DNA of 64,000 nucleotides from Dromaius novaehollandiae (GCF_036370855.1 NC_088099.1:89095820-89159819), one strand, 5' to 3'; positions 1 to 14,088 are shown, counted from the stretch's first letter. Translations and numbers: made by a program. Notes: generated from the letters alone by a model not told the origin.

Positions 1-3000
1 GGTCAGAATCAATATGCTCACAGGGACGAGCTTAGGAATGACTGCAGGATTTCCTTGAGTGTAAGCTGCATTTTCTTAAAATTACCCTCTGGGATTTTCT
101 TTTAAGACTCCCTTCTCCTCTTTTATGGGTTCTAAATTGTTTGTCTTGTCTCATTTCAGTTTATGTACCTTCTGCCAAGCCTCTTAAAAGATTAAACTGA
201 ATTACCTCTTCTTTCCATCTAGGCATGTAGTAAGAGTGAGAAAAGAATTTGATGATATTCTACATGTCACTGATTAGCTTCAAACTATGGATTGTCATTG
301 TTTTTAAGCACAGTGTCATTCATAATCCTAATGAAAAAGAAAATCCATCTATTTGCAACTTTTCTCAAGGGCAGATATTGTTTTTGCATTAAGGGGAACG
401 CAAATCCTGGCAAAGTGAGACTACTACTGAAATTCAGTCTATGTCAAGTTGCCTAAAACTGTTTGGGGAAGTGTAGTCAAATGGAGGTCGGTAGGGAGAT
501 AGATCCCTTTATGTGTCAGAGCAGGCACGCAGTCTGTACTCACTGCTGCTCCAGAGATGTTAAAGACCTCCATGATAGATTAACTCAGCCCAGCCACTAA
601 GCCAGCCTCTCTGTGATAATCCTGACACATTTCCTTTTACCCCAAAGGAGAGCCATAGTCATTTGCTCAAATGTAATTTCTCCTCTGACTGATGGTTGTT
701 GCATTTAGAGATTAAAAATATCCGAAACCTACAGGACTTCAGTTGTTGATGTCTTAGCACCAGCAGCAGGAAATCAAAAAGCCTTAGATTAAGAAAGCTT
801 CAGGGCAAATTTGCTCTCTTCAGTTTCTGTTTCATTCTGGCATGTTCCTCTGTTGTCATAAGGTTTGCTTTCATTAATTCATTTTTAATAAACAATTAGA
901 TTTTTAACATATGAAATGTAAAAAATAAACATGAAGTCAACATGAAAATAGCTATCAACAAATATCTAGTTTTTACAGTAACAGAGTTTCATATGTCTAA
1001 AATGCCCTTAAGGAACTGTTTGTTATGGATGTATTACTATTACTGTGATTAGTGTTTTCTAGTCCTGTATTGAATATACAGTGTCTCTTCTCCTGTCTTC
1101 TCAGAATCTATGTGTTTTTAGAATTACAGGATGTAACCACGAGTTGACGTCCAGAAAAGTATAGCTATAGCGGATTTCTAATAATCAGACAACAGCTCAT
1201 GAAACTTTTGATTTTCTTTCTTGGTTTTCTGTGGAAGCATTGTATGTCCAGCTCATATGCAATTTTTCACAAGTTTAAAAGTTGCCTTTAAGCACATTCA
1301 CAGCTGCAGGCCTCTCATCTCCTTGCAGTAGAGGAATCAATTTACCACACATGTCTGCTGTGCAGATTTGGAGATCTAATAAATAGAGCTGTCTTTAATG
1401 TTATAGAACAGCAACAAAAAAAAAGGTGTTAAAATATCTTAATTAAAAGCCAATGAATAGTTGAAAATTAGTGGAGTAAAACAAAGTATTTCAAGGTAAT
1501 CAGTTTTCTGTTACCCATATGAAACAGTAACTATGGAACAAAATTTGTGTATAGACAGATGGATTTATCAGTTTTCAGTATTTTATTGAGATTTTGATTT
1601 TTTAGCTTTATTTTGGATGGGAAAATATTTGCTATGTCGAAAATTCTCAAAGCAGAGGAAAATTGTTTTCTGACAGCTCTACTGATAAGATCAGGTTTAC
1701 GTAGCTTCAGGCTATAAATAAAGATATCCTTCCAACTGTTTGAAACATATGTGTGGCAGAATAGTATAGAATATTTTATAAAGCAGGATGGAAAAATAGT
1801 AAGTGGATACAAACTAACCCAGTATTATATATTTTAAGTAAAATATATGTTTAAAAATTGAATGTAAACTTCACCTTGTAGTAGTGTTATTATTTAAGTC
1901 TACTGGTTAAGGCAACACAATGACAAGATTTTTCTGTGCCACTGAAAGACTAACTTATTATCCTTTTTATATATAGTGTACTAGCATTGTCAGTGTGTCA
2001 TTATCATCACTTTCCATCTAATTACTTGTTCAAGGTAATAATAAAGCTGCTTTCTTCTCACATAGGAATATATTATGAATTATTGCCCCTCTAAACACAA
2101 AGCAGCCTTTTAACACAGCACAAACCTCAGAAGAGGAAATAATGTATGCTAGCAAAGAAAGACTGAGGAACGTTCTACATAGTAAGCACATCATATTTTT
2201 AGGTCTCTCAGTGACGATATTCAGAGGGTTTTGAGTGTGCGTGTGGGGGTTATTACTTTATTTCTCTCCCCACCACCACTTTTTTTTTTTTTAAGTCTTT
2301 CTTCTAGTACCTCAGCAAATCAACTGGCCTTCTTCAAACAGCATCTGGGGAGGTGTCTGAAGATGTCAGGTGGTGATGTACGCTACATGATTTGGCTTTC
2401 AGGATATTTATGATGAGAACATTGCTCAAGGATGATAAACTTGTGTACAAAGGAAAGAAGTGAAACAACCCAACCACATCATACTGCAAATATAGTAAAC
2501 AGAATGAGAGGAGAGGTGCAAGAAGAGATCTTTCATGCTGGACAAAGAAAGTAGGTCATACACTTCAAGAAACACTAATTTATTTACGAATTAGTAAAAA
2601 CTGGATTCTTGCTCACTAAATTTTAATGAGGCAACTTGGCACCCAATTCTTTCTTGCGTAATGACTGGTTAAAGCTTTATCACCTAACCACATCTGCACC
2701 TTGTAACATTGCTGTGGATTATGGGGTGATACAAGTGCATTCCCAGCAAAATATTGGAAAGTTTCTCTAGCTCTTTGATGTGTACTCCAACCGCAACATG
2801 CAGAACAATTCTACATTGCCATCTGTGATCATATTTCTGTACTAAATCTTTGTCCAAGCCACTTCTTTTTACCGACCATCTGTAATACTAATGTTAGGAA
2901 AATGTAGGCTGGTAAACCATAACAATAGGAGTGAAGGTTGCAACGAGTGGTCTAGAGTGCATGATATTTGTGGTAAGAGGAAACTGCGTGCCTCTCTGTG

Positions 3001-3569
3001 GGAGACAGCAGGGTATTTCTTTTGTTTAACATTGAATTTCCTTGCTTTTGCTTTCTGAAATATACTTCGCATATAATAACCTTAGTTGCCTCAGAACAAA
3101 CTATGTGCATACAATCCATTCTAAATGATTGGACTTCAGGTCATATACCTTTTTTCTGAATAAACTGATTCATGATTTTTCTTAGCTTATGGTTATATTG
3201 GGACAATTACATATGGGACAGTTGTGCATCACGTTTTTGGCTGGGTTTGCCTTTTAACTGAAAAAAGATGCCAAATTTGAGAGTTTTAGTCACTTGCCCA
3301 TGATTTCTTGGCATCGGGAGGCCGGTTGGAGAAGGCATGCCTGGTATAGCTTGATTGGATGTATCAATCTTCTTCGCAAATAAATCAACGGTACAGTATG
3401 TGTGCACTGGGTCCAAAGCCTTCTGGATGCATCAGACCTGCTGAGCAGCATGTCTGAATGTGTACAGTATGTCTTGTGCATTGGCCATGCTGTGTGTGCA
3501 AGAGCTGGGTGTAGAGCGTATGCATTAGACAGCATGATTTCCTAATCATGAGAAAAAGTGTGAGTCATG

Positions 3570-3601
3570 TACGTAGAACTCATGCTATCACTTTCTACGT
3601 A
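3570..3601. repeat. Short inverted repeat
   Basis: TACGTAGAA at 3570-3578 is the exact reverse complement of TTCTACGTA at 3593-3601, leaving a 14-base loop. It is short enough to be chance. No function is assigned. Confidence 0.5.
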
Positions 3602-6600
3602 TGGTAGTATAAAAAAGCTATATAAATAAGGTATGCTTTTCTAATTGTGTGCCTTTTTTGAATGTCTGAAAAGTAGCACCATCAAAAAGTTGTCTGAAAA
3701 TGACTTATTTCTTTGATAGAAGATTTAAGTGACAAACCAACAAGAATTTTTTTTTTACCTTAAACTTTGTAGACAATTAAACAAAGAAATTCTGTTATTA
3801 GTCTGAAGTTCCTTTTGATTTTTTAGGGGGTTTTATTTATTTGTATTAAAACTAAAATAAAAATCCAAAAGGCATAAACTCTCCATGGAAACTATTTCTG
3901 ATGAAAGATAAAGTTTCTATTTCAAGCAAAACTCTTAGAAAAATTTCGGTTGTCCATTCAGTTTTTCTGTGCTGACATTGAAAACCAGCGCAGAATCCAA
4001 ATGCACAGCAAGTACTTTCCAGATCATGATTATAGGAACCATCTACCTTTAAAATGTTTGAAGGATTTGGCGAAGTTAGCTAAACAATTCAATAGTTAAC
4101 CTCTTTCTTAGAGGTTAACAATTATGCACAGAGGTAAACAAAAATATGCACATCTTTCTTATAGAGAAGATGCCAGACAGGGAATATGTTCACACCCATG
4201 CGCCCTTCAATGCTACTGATGCCTGTGTGCTCACGTTGTCCTTCCTAGGAGGTGCCATCCTCGTGGATCATGGTTTACCAGTGTCTTTGACAGATGAAAC
4301 GAGATAGGAGTATGAAGCTTTGCTGGCAAGAGAGCTCTGATTAATCCAGTCATCTGTTATATGAGAAGCATTACATTCCCATCTCACTAGCACAACGTTT
4401 TTTTTTTCTTCTGCTCCTCTCGCAGCATCTGTGAAACCCCCTTCAGCAACCACTTTGTGAGCCCAGCTTCCCTGTAATCAGTCTGGAAATCAGCTGATGC
4501 TCTCTCTATGGAAAACTCCATCTACTCCACTGTACAATTGTTCGTAATTGGGATGGCGCTGCTGAAGTCACAAAATTGAATATCTTTTTAGAAGAAATAA
4601 TTTCTTTGGACCAATTACATTTAATATCCCAGGTTCTAGACAAACAGACAGTGCTATTCCCTGCTAATCGCTTTATAGGAGTCCTATAATTCAATCCCCC
4701 TTATTTGAAGGAGTAAATCTTTGAGGTTTTCTGGTGCAGTATATTAAATTTTTCAGCCTTGAACAGGCAGATACATGTAAATCAGCTGTAAATATGTTTT
4801 AACCTGGTCAGTATGCTTTCATTGCTTTGCTTTATTACGAGTTAAACAAAACATCCAGATAATAGAGGTAAGCCAGAAGCCAGGAGCAGCAGGGTCTTGT
4901 TTGTTGTTTAGTTTAACCATAAGTTTTATGCTGCAAATTCTCAAATTGTCAGAAATATTTCATAGTAGCATTTTCCTCTGAAATTTCTTTTATTTGAACT
5001 TGTGCATGACTAAAAAGATTTTCAAAGAGGATTTTCAGAGAAAACTAGGTAAAGTTAGAAATAGCTGTTAATAATTACAGGGTAGAAAATATTAGTGATA
5101 TAAATCACAAAATCAAGCACTACACATTCAAAAGCTTAGAGTTAAGATTAAATTTAAAAGAAATGAAAATGTGTTAAAATGTGCGAGTCAAGACTCTAAA
5201 ACAGTGTTAAATACCTCTTTGTAATGATGCTAGAAGAGAAAAAATTATAATGAATGTTTCATGGAAAGACCCAACCAAGTTTATTCATTACTCTTAGTTG
5301 TATTTTTGTTGTACAAAAATTACAACATTAAAGTAAAAACATTAAAAAAAGTTGATGTTGTTTGGCAGCACTGATTGTTCATTTATATTTAATAACATGC
5401 TTCAGGTTTTTTTAAGGGTACACTTAAGTCTAAGAATCTCGTGGGAGTAGTTCTAATTTCTTGACTGAAATCCTGCTTCCACTGGAGCTAGTGACAAATC
5501 ACATACTGACTTCTACAGAGCCAAACTTTCATGTCTTTTTGATATATTTTGTTTTCATTTAAACCCCAAATTATTGATCAGTGATCTCAACTCCTTTTAA
5601 AACAGTTTAAATATGTGGATTGTGTGTTAGTGCAGGGTATGTTCTCTGGGCTTGGGAATGCATTTACTATAGCCAGTTCCCATCTGGAGAGAACTCTTTT
5701 TGCAAATAATTATTTCTGTGTGGATTTTATCTGGAGTCGACATTGTGCAGCCAGTAGGTTTCACTGGAAGAGGCTGGAGTTCCTAGAGAACCTTCACCAA
5801 AAAGGATTTTGAAATAAATTTTAGGATGAAACACTAAAGGAAAGAAGTTGACTGAACTGTATATGGCTCTAACTTTTTTAATCACAAACTTTAGGCTGCA
5901 AACAGAAGAGTTGCTTTGACTTTGTGAGACAACTCAGCTATATAAGATTACTTATGTGCATTGCCAAATCGATATCCTTGAAGCCTTTTTCTCTACTCAT
6001 TCTTCAATAAGAATTTGAGGGGCAAAGCCACTGATCTTTCCATATATGAGTAACCAGACCAAATTTTGAAATTTCAAGGACATTTTCAATTATTGTCATT
6101 GAGTTGCATTGCCTAGAACTACATGAGAAGTTTCATTTATTTCTCACCTGTATTATATCTGGTTATAAAAGTTGTTGCATTTGTCACCAGTTTCTGGCCC
6201 ATAGAGTTTTTGCTGACTTTAACTGTTACCTTTCTGCCTTAGTAACATCAGCATTTATGTCTGAGCACGTTCATTCAACAGAGCCAATCCCTGTGGTCAG
6301 CATGTGATTTTTCACTGCAAATGTGACTCTAAAGAAATAAAATCACTTTGGGAAAAGACTTGTATGTCAGATAAACGAATGTGATGAAAGTCTAAATAGC
6401 ACCTGTTTGATCCCCTATCTTAAGGCTTGCACATGTTGGTTTGTTTTTTTGCCTTTCCTTCCTCATTGAAAGTTAAATGCTGGCTTTTGTTGTGTTTTCT
6501 TTGGAGCTTGGGATATCTGTTTAGACACTCATCTTCATGTTTTGAATGAAATTCACAATATGCTTCTGCCAGACACTAGAAGTGTAGGATTGAACAGAAT

Positions 6601-7638
6601 TTAAAGAATTTAAAATGTCAGTTTACTCAGTCAGGTGAGAGTAATCCTGTCCTAGAAAGTAATTAGAAAGGTTTAGAGCTATTAGTTACTTCAGGTCAGG
6701 ATGACTAGGGAAAGAATCCTGCTTATTTATATAATTTTGGGATGTTGTTATTATCCGTATTGCCAGCATTTAAGACTTCACTGTCACTTAACAAAAGTGT
6801 TTTACAAAACTACTCTCCTGTGCTAAATTGCTTTTCATATATTAGAAAAAAAGATCTTTGCTTACATTAATACTACTTGGTAGAAAAGAATAACATTTTT
6901 GGTAGCCAACAAAACCAGAAAATTTTCAGATCCCTGAAAAACTTTCCTGCTCATGTGAAAATTAAAAAAGACAGAAAAAAATTATATAAATAATTTAAGC
7001 AGAATTGAAACATGTTGAATTTGATGCTCAGGCTACTGTTTCACCAGTTATTGTTTTTACATTTTAAAGACAAGGCCCAATTTCCATGTCAGTCTGAGAA
7101 GCTTGTTTTGATGGGCCAGTGAACTCCAAAGTCTTCCCAAGAGGTCTAAGGTAAATAGCATGTAGCTGACAGATCACTTTGTCAGCAGTGTGGTAGGATT
7201 CTGCAATGAACTTTCGATATTGCTCATCGCTGTTTTAACTGCATCCATTTTCCTTAGCTCTGTCAATACAGATTTTGAAGTTAATGACAACATATTATAG
7301 GTAAGTTTTCTGAAATAGTATTGGTAGGTCTTAGTCTGAACTTGATTGAATGCATCTCAGCTATATATTTTGAAATTCTTATATCATGGCTATGTAAGAA
7401 GTGAATGATTCAGGATGGTGGATCTGTATCAGGTCTGTCATTTGCAGAGTGAGAAATAGGGAGGCAACTTTACATTTTGTCTGTGTTGCTTTGTGACTGT
7501 TAAATCTGGGGGAAAAAATCTTCAGATTTGAAAATGTCAATGAGTTTGAGGATTTCTCCACTTTGTTATTTAGATTCTTTCCCCAATGATGGATGTGTAA
7601 CATTGGTTGTTGATGTTTTATTAGAAATTTCACTGTCT

Positions 7639-7675
7639 GCATATGTGTTTACACTGTGTGCATATGTGTCTACAC
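7639..7675. repeat. Imperfect direct repeat, period 21
   Basis: Two 16-base copies, at 7639-7654 and 7660-7675, start with GCATATGTGT and end in TACAC. They differ at one base. This is a small local duplication in otherwise unique sequence. Confidence 0.6.
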
Positions 7676-8929
7676 ATGTATTCCACCTGAATATGCAGGT
7701 GGAAATGTGCTGATTTTGTTAGCTCTGTGATGACTTCTTTTTAATTGGCTTTTACAAGGCAATGCCAAAAGCACTGGAAGCACCTTGTAGTTATTCTGTT
7801 ATGTCACTCCATTTATCAAACCATGAAAAAAATTGCCATCTAAGTCACTCCTGGACGTCTGTTAAGAAAGTCACTCCCCTGTGTGTTAAAGTTTACCTTT
7901 GTTTCGCATTACCAATAAGTATTCATGTTAGTTCCTAGAGAGCATTTCCCTTTCAAGTGACCCTTTGATGCTTGCTTCATCCTTTGCTGGCAGTAGAGGT
8001 GCTCTCAGAGATTCTCTTCAACTTGATAATTACCAGGTCAGGTTTATGGGAATGGATTTGAGGAAGATGATAAATAAATTTTGGAATGTTAGAACCAAGT
8101 GAAAGCTGGAATGCTATGCAGACATGATTAAACGAATCGAGAAACTTGAGGTTCTTAAATTTAGTCAAATCTTGAGTTCAGTCTAATTTTTTTGATAAAA
8201 TGATGATTGTGGAAAATAAAATTTGTAAGTAAGTGAAAGGATAGTGTAAATGATTTCCCCATTTTTAAGAAAATATAATTTTATAAATTAGATGAAAAGG
8301 ATCCTATTTTAATGTTTCCAAAATATTTTTTAGGGTTGAAAATTATTTTTCCTTTTAAATGTGATTTGAAACTTAGGAAAAAAATCAGGATGAAATAATT
8401 ATTCATTATTGATCTGAAACCAAGCATTATGAAAATAGAATATTTGCATTAATTAATTTTGTTTGACTTTTTTTTAATCAATGAGATGAAGAAAAATACA
8501 GATGGAGAAACTAATTAAAAATGTCAAGGTTTTAAAACATACTTCCATTTGAGGGCAAGATTTTTTTTTTTCAAATTTGAAATACCATTTATTATAGAGT
8601 GGAGAAACATTTCCTGTCTGACTCTATTTAAATGTTGAAAAATATAAAATGTGTATTATATTAAGACAAGTTTTCTTTGATAAATACTGGATATATGTCT
8701 GGGTAATTATTTCCTTAGAGATTTGTGCAGGTCTTGTAAAGCAGCTGTGGGCTCTGCATCCTTTTATATTTCATTGGTCTATTGTTGTATTTAAATCAAC
8801 GGTTCCTTGGTATGACTGTCAAAATTCAGAGCCAGTGAGATCAATACAGCTAACAGGGAATATATCTACCTAAAAGGCAAGTTTTCAGGCCAGCAGTATG
8901 GACACTGCCAAATAACTGTTAATTTTCTG

Positions 8930-8967
8930 ATTAACGTTAGTTTACTGAAAACATTAACATTAGTTTG
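8930..8967. repeat. Imperfect direct repeat, period 23
   Basis: ATTAACGTTAGTTT at 8930 recurs as ATTAACATTAGTTT at 8953, with one difference. It is a small duplication and has no recognised role. Confidence 0.55.
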
Positions 8968-9166
8968 TTTATATCCAATTACCTGCAGAAGCAGTCTGTT
9001 CCAGGAGCTAATAATAGGCAGAAAATAAAGGATTTTTCCTTTCACTTATCCAAAACAGGAGGGCAGGGAATATACAACGTCCATGGGTTCTTCATATGCA
9101 GGGAAAGTATTGCAGTTGCCTAAACTAACTAACTCCTAGCAGGTGATAGACAAGAAAAATAATCAT

Positions 9167-9196
9167 GGGGGAGGGAAAAAAGGGATGGGGAGAGGG
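9167..9196 (+). other. Possible G-quadruplex motif
   Basis: Five guanine runs (5, 3, 3, 4 and 3 bases) fall within 30 bases, separated by loops of 1, 6, 2 and 3 bases. That satisfies the common G3+N1-7 rule on the plus strand. Whether it folds or acts is unknown. Confidence 0.45.
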
Positions 9197-10633
9197 AATC
9201 ATTAAAATAAAAGAGATTTAAATATCACTTTGCTGAAGACTCTTTTAAATTATTTTGCTTCCTCTTTTTCTAGTCTAGTGGAAAAACAAGAGAGAAAGAA
9301 CTGACAAAGCAGAGGAAAGAAAATCAAACCATTTTTCATTTCAGTTTTAGTTTTTGCTTTACAAAACATATGAAAATATGTCCAAACCTTAACATATCCT
9401 TCAAAGAAAAACTATGATTTTTGACCTCTCTATTAAACAGAGTTGGGGATATAAAACTGTCACAAAGTCTTCATCTTCTCATGCAGCTTTGATCCAAATC
9501 CACTGTAATCAGTGGCAGGCTTTCTCCTGACTTCAGTGAGAGCTGAAGCAAGCCTTAGCTGAGAATCCTACTAATTAAAGTTTCATTGTACCTGGACTTT
9601 GCCCTTCAGCATTTTCATTTTTCTTCAGTTCTGCAGCAATGCCACTCTGTAAAAAGATCTTGAAAGTAAGGGTTTGGTCAGCTGTGCATACCGAGTCATC
9701 AAAGGACTGCTTTGGTACTGTAGGGAGTGATTTAATGGGCAGCATTGCCCATCTCACTCTTTCAAAGATCATGAGTCAGACAGAACATTTCATAAGACTT
9801 CAAAAATGAATGGGGATTTTTATGTTGCAGATTAGTCTAGAATGAATTGGAAGGTGTTTTGGGGAAGGTTGCTCTTGGAGAATGCTAATTCACCCGTTGA
9901 GTCACCCTCTTACACATTTCATGCTTTGTTTTTTTGCCCTTATCTCTTGCTGTAATGCTCATCCAGCCTGATTCATCCAACCATCCTCTTCTCATCTGTT
10001 CTACTCCTCCAATTCCTTCATTTTTCCCTTTAGCCTGTTCTCTTTCTTCCCCGATCTCTTAGGTGCCAACTCTGTTTTCTCTCTAAATCTTTTCCTTGGT
10101 TGTCAGTCTTTTTCTGGCTCCTTTTCCTCATGGTAAAAGCATGCGTTATCTTCTTTCCTCTCAAAAAGCCTATCAGTGACCATTTTGCTTTTCCAATAAC
10201 CATCTCACCTCCCTTTGCTCTTTCACTGTTAAGGAAAATGGATACATTGCCTGCAAACATTTTGCAGAGCTTTTCTTCTCCCATTCCTCTCCAGTGCAGA
10301 AGGCTTCCCAAAATAGTTCTTATCTGCCAAGAGCATTCTTACTTTTTGTTGACATCATCATCCTGAATGTCACTCAGTTCCATCTGAACATCATCATTAA
10401 TTCAGAAATTTACTGAGTATAAATTTTTCAGCTTGCTCTGTATAATGCTTCTAGGACAAGACTTTCAATGGATCTCCAGAAAGGTAAACTCGTATCTCAG
10501 CTGCTGCAACATCATGCTACTTATCCCTGATAAATAAAAAATAAAATAATAACAAAAAGAATCCTGGGTTCATATAGAATCTCACCACATAGATTATTTG
10601 TATTCTCTGTATTCATGGCCATAAACCCTTCAC

Positions 10634-10634
<1 letters not shown>

Positions 10635-10680
<46 letters not shown>
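10635..10680 (+). repeat. (TG)23 dinucleotide microsatellite
   Basis: There are 23 uninterrupted TG units. The tract is probably polymorphic in length between individuals. The valine-cysteine run translated from it is not a protein feature. Confidence 0.97.
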
Positions 10681-10683
<3 letters not shown>

Positions 10684-11279
10684 TTCCTCTGGCTTACCTT
10701 GCTTATAGCTTGCTATATCTTGTCTAAAAAGGCTTTGCTTTTATGGTTGTCAATCACAATTTCTCCTCCTGCTTATCATTCCCTACTTTCTGTCAAAAAG
10801 TTACTTGGAACCCCTGATAAGACCAATTGTTAGATCCTATTGTTATTTTGCTAAATATTGAAAGAAACAGCTTCAAAATTCTTTTTTATGCTTGTCCTCT
10901 AACTGAAGAGAAGTATGAGTCAAGCTATTGCATTATTACTTGTCAAAACTTTTTTTTTTCTTTTGTTTGCCAAAATCTGCTATAGGAAATTTGTCCATAT
11001 TTAAGCTCCTAATGTGTAGAAATCACTGCCTGTCAGCAGCTCCTACCCATTCTTTTGCCTTATTCATCTCACATTTCTTGTTTTATAACTGGAGTTTGAG
11101 TCGTGTGGTACATAGATGTTTTAATTATTTCATATGTATGCAACACTGCCTAATGTGATGCTCAATCAAAATTGTGACATTAAGGTAATATGAAAAATCA
11201 TAAGGACTCAGCAGAAATCAAAGATATTTTTCTGCAGAAACCTTTCAGGTTAGCATTATGCTCATGCAGATCCTCAGTA

Positions 11280-11332
11280 GACCTTTTTGGCTACTGGTCT
11301 GGCAGGCCTTTTTGGTAGCCAGTCTTTTAGAC
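11280..11332 (+). repeat. Imperfect tandem duplication, about 26-bp unit
   Basis: Two adjacent copies contain CCTTTTTGG followed by a diverged CTACTGGTCT or TAGCCAGTCT. The copies are old enough to have several differences. The pair sits just upstream of the dispersed-repeat fragment at 11381. Confidence 0.45.
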
Positions 11333-11380
11333 TAGGAAAGTCAAAACCCTGGGGATCCTAGTTCCTAGAACAAAAAACTA

Positions 11381-11470
11381 AGAATGACCTTATCAGATCA
11401 GACCAAAAGGTCATCTAGTCCAACATCCTTTCTCCAGCAGGGGAGAGGGCTAACAGGATTCCTTTCTGCA
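11381..11470 (+). mobile_element. Ancient dispersed repeat fragment, CR1/L3-like
   Basis: The segment around ATCAGACCAAAAGGTCATC and TAGTCCAACATCC followed by CTCCAGCAG resembles a dispersed repeat common in sauropsid genomes (TCAGACCAAAGGTCCATCTAG in the usual copy). I recall it as belonging to the CR1/L3 group, but the assignment rests on memory of the consensus. The copy is short, diverged and has no coding capacity. Its edges are approximate. Confidence 0.4.
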
Positions 11471-11800
11471 CAGAGAAGATGAAACATCCCAGCATCCTGA
11501 TACAAAATCAGAAATGTTCTCGTCCTCTCATACTTAACAATTGTATCTGTTTTTTATTCTCTAGGCTGTTTTCAAGAAGATCAGTACCATGTTTTCCTGT
11601 AAAACATGAAAGCTATGGTTTTCTTTGATGATGTACCATTTCTGGCTCTATTAATAAGGCCTCCTGTGAACTACCTTCAGGACTTTGCTACTTTACAAGC
11701 ATTGGACCACCTTGCACAAATTCCATCACTCTGCTTCAACTGAAGTATACACCCTTTTTCTTCAGATAGGAACTTCTACATCTAATCCCCACAGTCCTGT

Positions 11801-11885
11801 CTTTTCTTTTCTTTTCTTTTCTTTTCTTTTCTTTTCTTTTCTTTTCTTTTCTTTTCTTTTCTTTTCTTTTCTTTTCTTTTCTTTT
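11801..11885 (+). repeat. (CTTTT)17 pentanucleotide microsatellite
   Basis: Seventeen perfect CTTTT units are followed by an interrupted C/T-rich tail to about 11906. On the minus strand it reads as AAAAG repeats, giving a pure purine strand. Such a long perfect array implies recent expansion and probable length variation. Frames across it encode only repeated Phe-Leu-Ser or Lys-Arg-Glu patterns and are not genes. Confidence 0.97.
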
Positions 11886-14088
11886 CCTTTCTTTTTCTTT
11901 TTTTTAATTGCTTCAAAGTTTAATCTTCTGAATTCTAGATGCCAGGGAGGATTATTTGCAGGCATCTTCCTGGCTATCTTCAAAAGGTGCAGTCCTCTCT
12001 GAAACCCACAATAAAACCTGCTAGCAGGTGAGGTGAAGACTTCTGATGTAATCCTTTCATCCCAGGAGGTCTCCTTCCTTTACACTGGTTTTGGTACTAT
12101 GAGAAATGTCCTCTTTCAGAACAGACAGCTTCTCAATATCCTTTTAAAAGTTCTGGGTACTGATATTTTATGGTCTCTTCAGTGCTAATAATTTTCAGTT
12201 GGCACAAATATTATTGCTCTGTCAGGTGATATCAGCAAGACCTCAGAATAAAGAGAAATAAATCATAGGAGGAATTTCGGCCAGGCTCGCAGAAGCCTTC
12301 TCTGTTTCTGCTACCCTAAATAAGGTTAGCAATAATGAATTCCAGGCCACAGTTGCCATCTGTAGAGACACCAACAGAGTGTGATTCTAGTTTAAATATT
12401 TCATATTTCCTCTCCCAAATTATTTGAGTAGATTCCTGGCTCCAGAGCTTCCAGTGTGGATGATTTCACTGTACTTCTACAGATGTGCAAGCAGCCCTCA
12501 CATATGCATGTATGAATCATGTAAGTTTACAGATATGTTGTTGTGATAAAATACAATAAAACGTATTGTTTTGTTTTGTTTTGTTTTTGTCCTGTATATT
12601 TCTGCACCGTATTTTGGTCAGTTGAATGACAGATTAATTCTGGTTCAGGAAGGTCAGGGTTTTGGCCATGAAAGTATGGATGATGAATTTAGTTTTCACT
12701 TTAGCCTGTGTTACTTAAGTTCTTCTATTAGTTTGGTTTTATGGTAGCTATTGTTTAATTCATGAAGCTGCATATTTTCCTGATAGATGATCCCACTTAC
12801 TGTTGCATAGCTAAAGCTGTTAAATGTTAAATTATGGGTTTGGAGAAAATTTCTCTTCCTATGGAACATCTCTGGACCATGGTGCTAGGCAGACAGTACG
12901 ATTCAGTGAATTACCAAAATTTATGCAAAGGATGCCAATGAACATTCAAGTAGATCAAAATTTAAACAGGGAAGAACCTAGTCTGAAGACATATATTTAA
13001 TTTATCTGGTTATTGAGTTTACAGAGGAATAAATTAGCATTAATTTAGATCAAATGGGTATTCCTTTGGTAAGAAAGAAGGACAAGATAACCATATAACT
13101 CCTACCTTTATTATTGCTGAAGCAGAGGTCAAACTGTCTTAGAAATTTCATTTGATCAGAGAATGTATTAAGGGGATTTGTCACTTTTTGCATAATCAAT
13201 AGCCTTGGAAAACATTCAAAAAAGTGTTCTCACTGTTCCATGAAGATTTTAAGATCTCATTTTGAAAGCTCTGTAATTTGACGTACCATTAAATTTAAGC
13301 CATGCCACTGTGGTCAGACATTTGAAACTTCAGAGAAAATTTGAACGCAGATGAAAAGCAAGTTTAAGACTTAGGTGTGGGGAATTGTTCTTATTTGACT
13401 TCAGCCCAACATGACAGCTAGATTTCATGTCAATAGATATCGTAAGGCTTATTTTCTTCGCTGGTGGAAAGTTTGTGAGAGCCATTATTTCCATGACAAT
13501 TCAGACCTCTAAAGCTATGAGCAGTGATAAATGCACATGTCCTCATGGGACACTCTTTCAACAAAAGGTAGAAAATAAATATTTCTCATTTCCAATTCAA
13601 ATTATCATAAGCATCCCTGGCTCTAAGTCTAATCTTATCTTTAAAGGTTAATTTCTTTCTCCAGAAGTTGAAAGGAGTCCATAATCCAGACTTGGACATT
13701 GACCTATTTTCTAAATAGATGGAGAAATTGATAGTGAGGTGAACAAAGTGTGACTACCATTTTCAAAATGCCTACAAGATTTCGAAGCATAACTCCTATT
13801 TTCAGAAACTACTATGACATTTATGAGATCAAGGGTACTATTTCTCTGACTACACAAGTGACTGAAATTAAGACATGGATACCTTAGGAAACAGGAAAAT
13901 ATTCTCTGTGACTCTGGAAAAAAATGAGAGTTTATCTAAAAATGAAGCAACATTCAATATTATCCCAAAAAAGCCAAGCTAACTGCATCAAAAGAACATT
14001 TGTATGTGGAATGAGATCATCTTCTGTCTGACATATGCCTCCTATCTTAGAGAAACATAACATGTTGTTCAGTCCACAGAGGCCACAT

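Larger units (their letters stand above)
1..9160. other. Unique AT-rich non-coding stretch, no gene seen
   Basis: I see no convincing gene here. The reading frames are short, overlap on both strands and lack paired splice signals. Small structures include a 9-bp inverted repeat (3570-3578 with 3593-3601, core TACGTAGAA), an isolated pyrimidine tract ending in CGCAG at 4396-4425, a direct repeat of period 21 at 7639-7675 (GCATATGTGT twice) and a direct repeat of period 23 at 8930-8967 (ATTAACRTTAGTTT). Short T and A runs are scattered through it. The whole stretch is compatible with intron or intergenic DNA. Confidence 0.6.

Noticed and set aside
6040..6260. Minus-strand segment with donor ATACAG|GTGAGA near 6150
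   Set aside because: The donor is good, but no usable acceptor with a pyrimidine tract precedes the open frame.
11685..12002. 105-codon plus frame and its antisense partner
   Set aside because: Most of each is translation of the CTTTT array.
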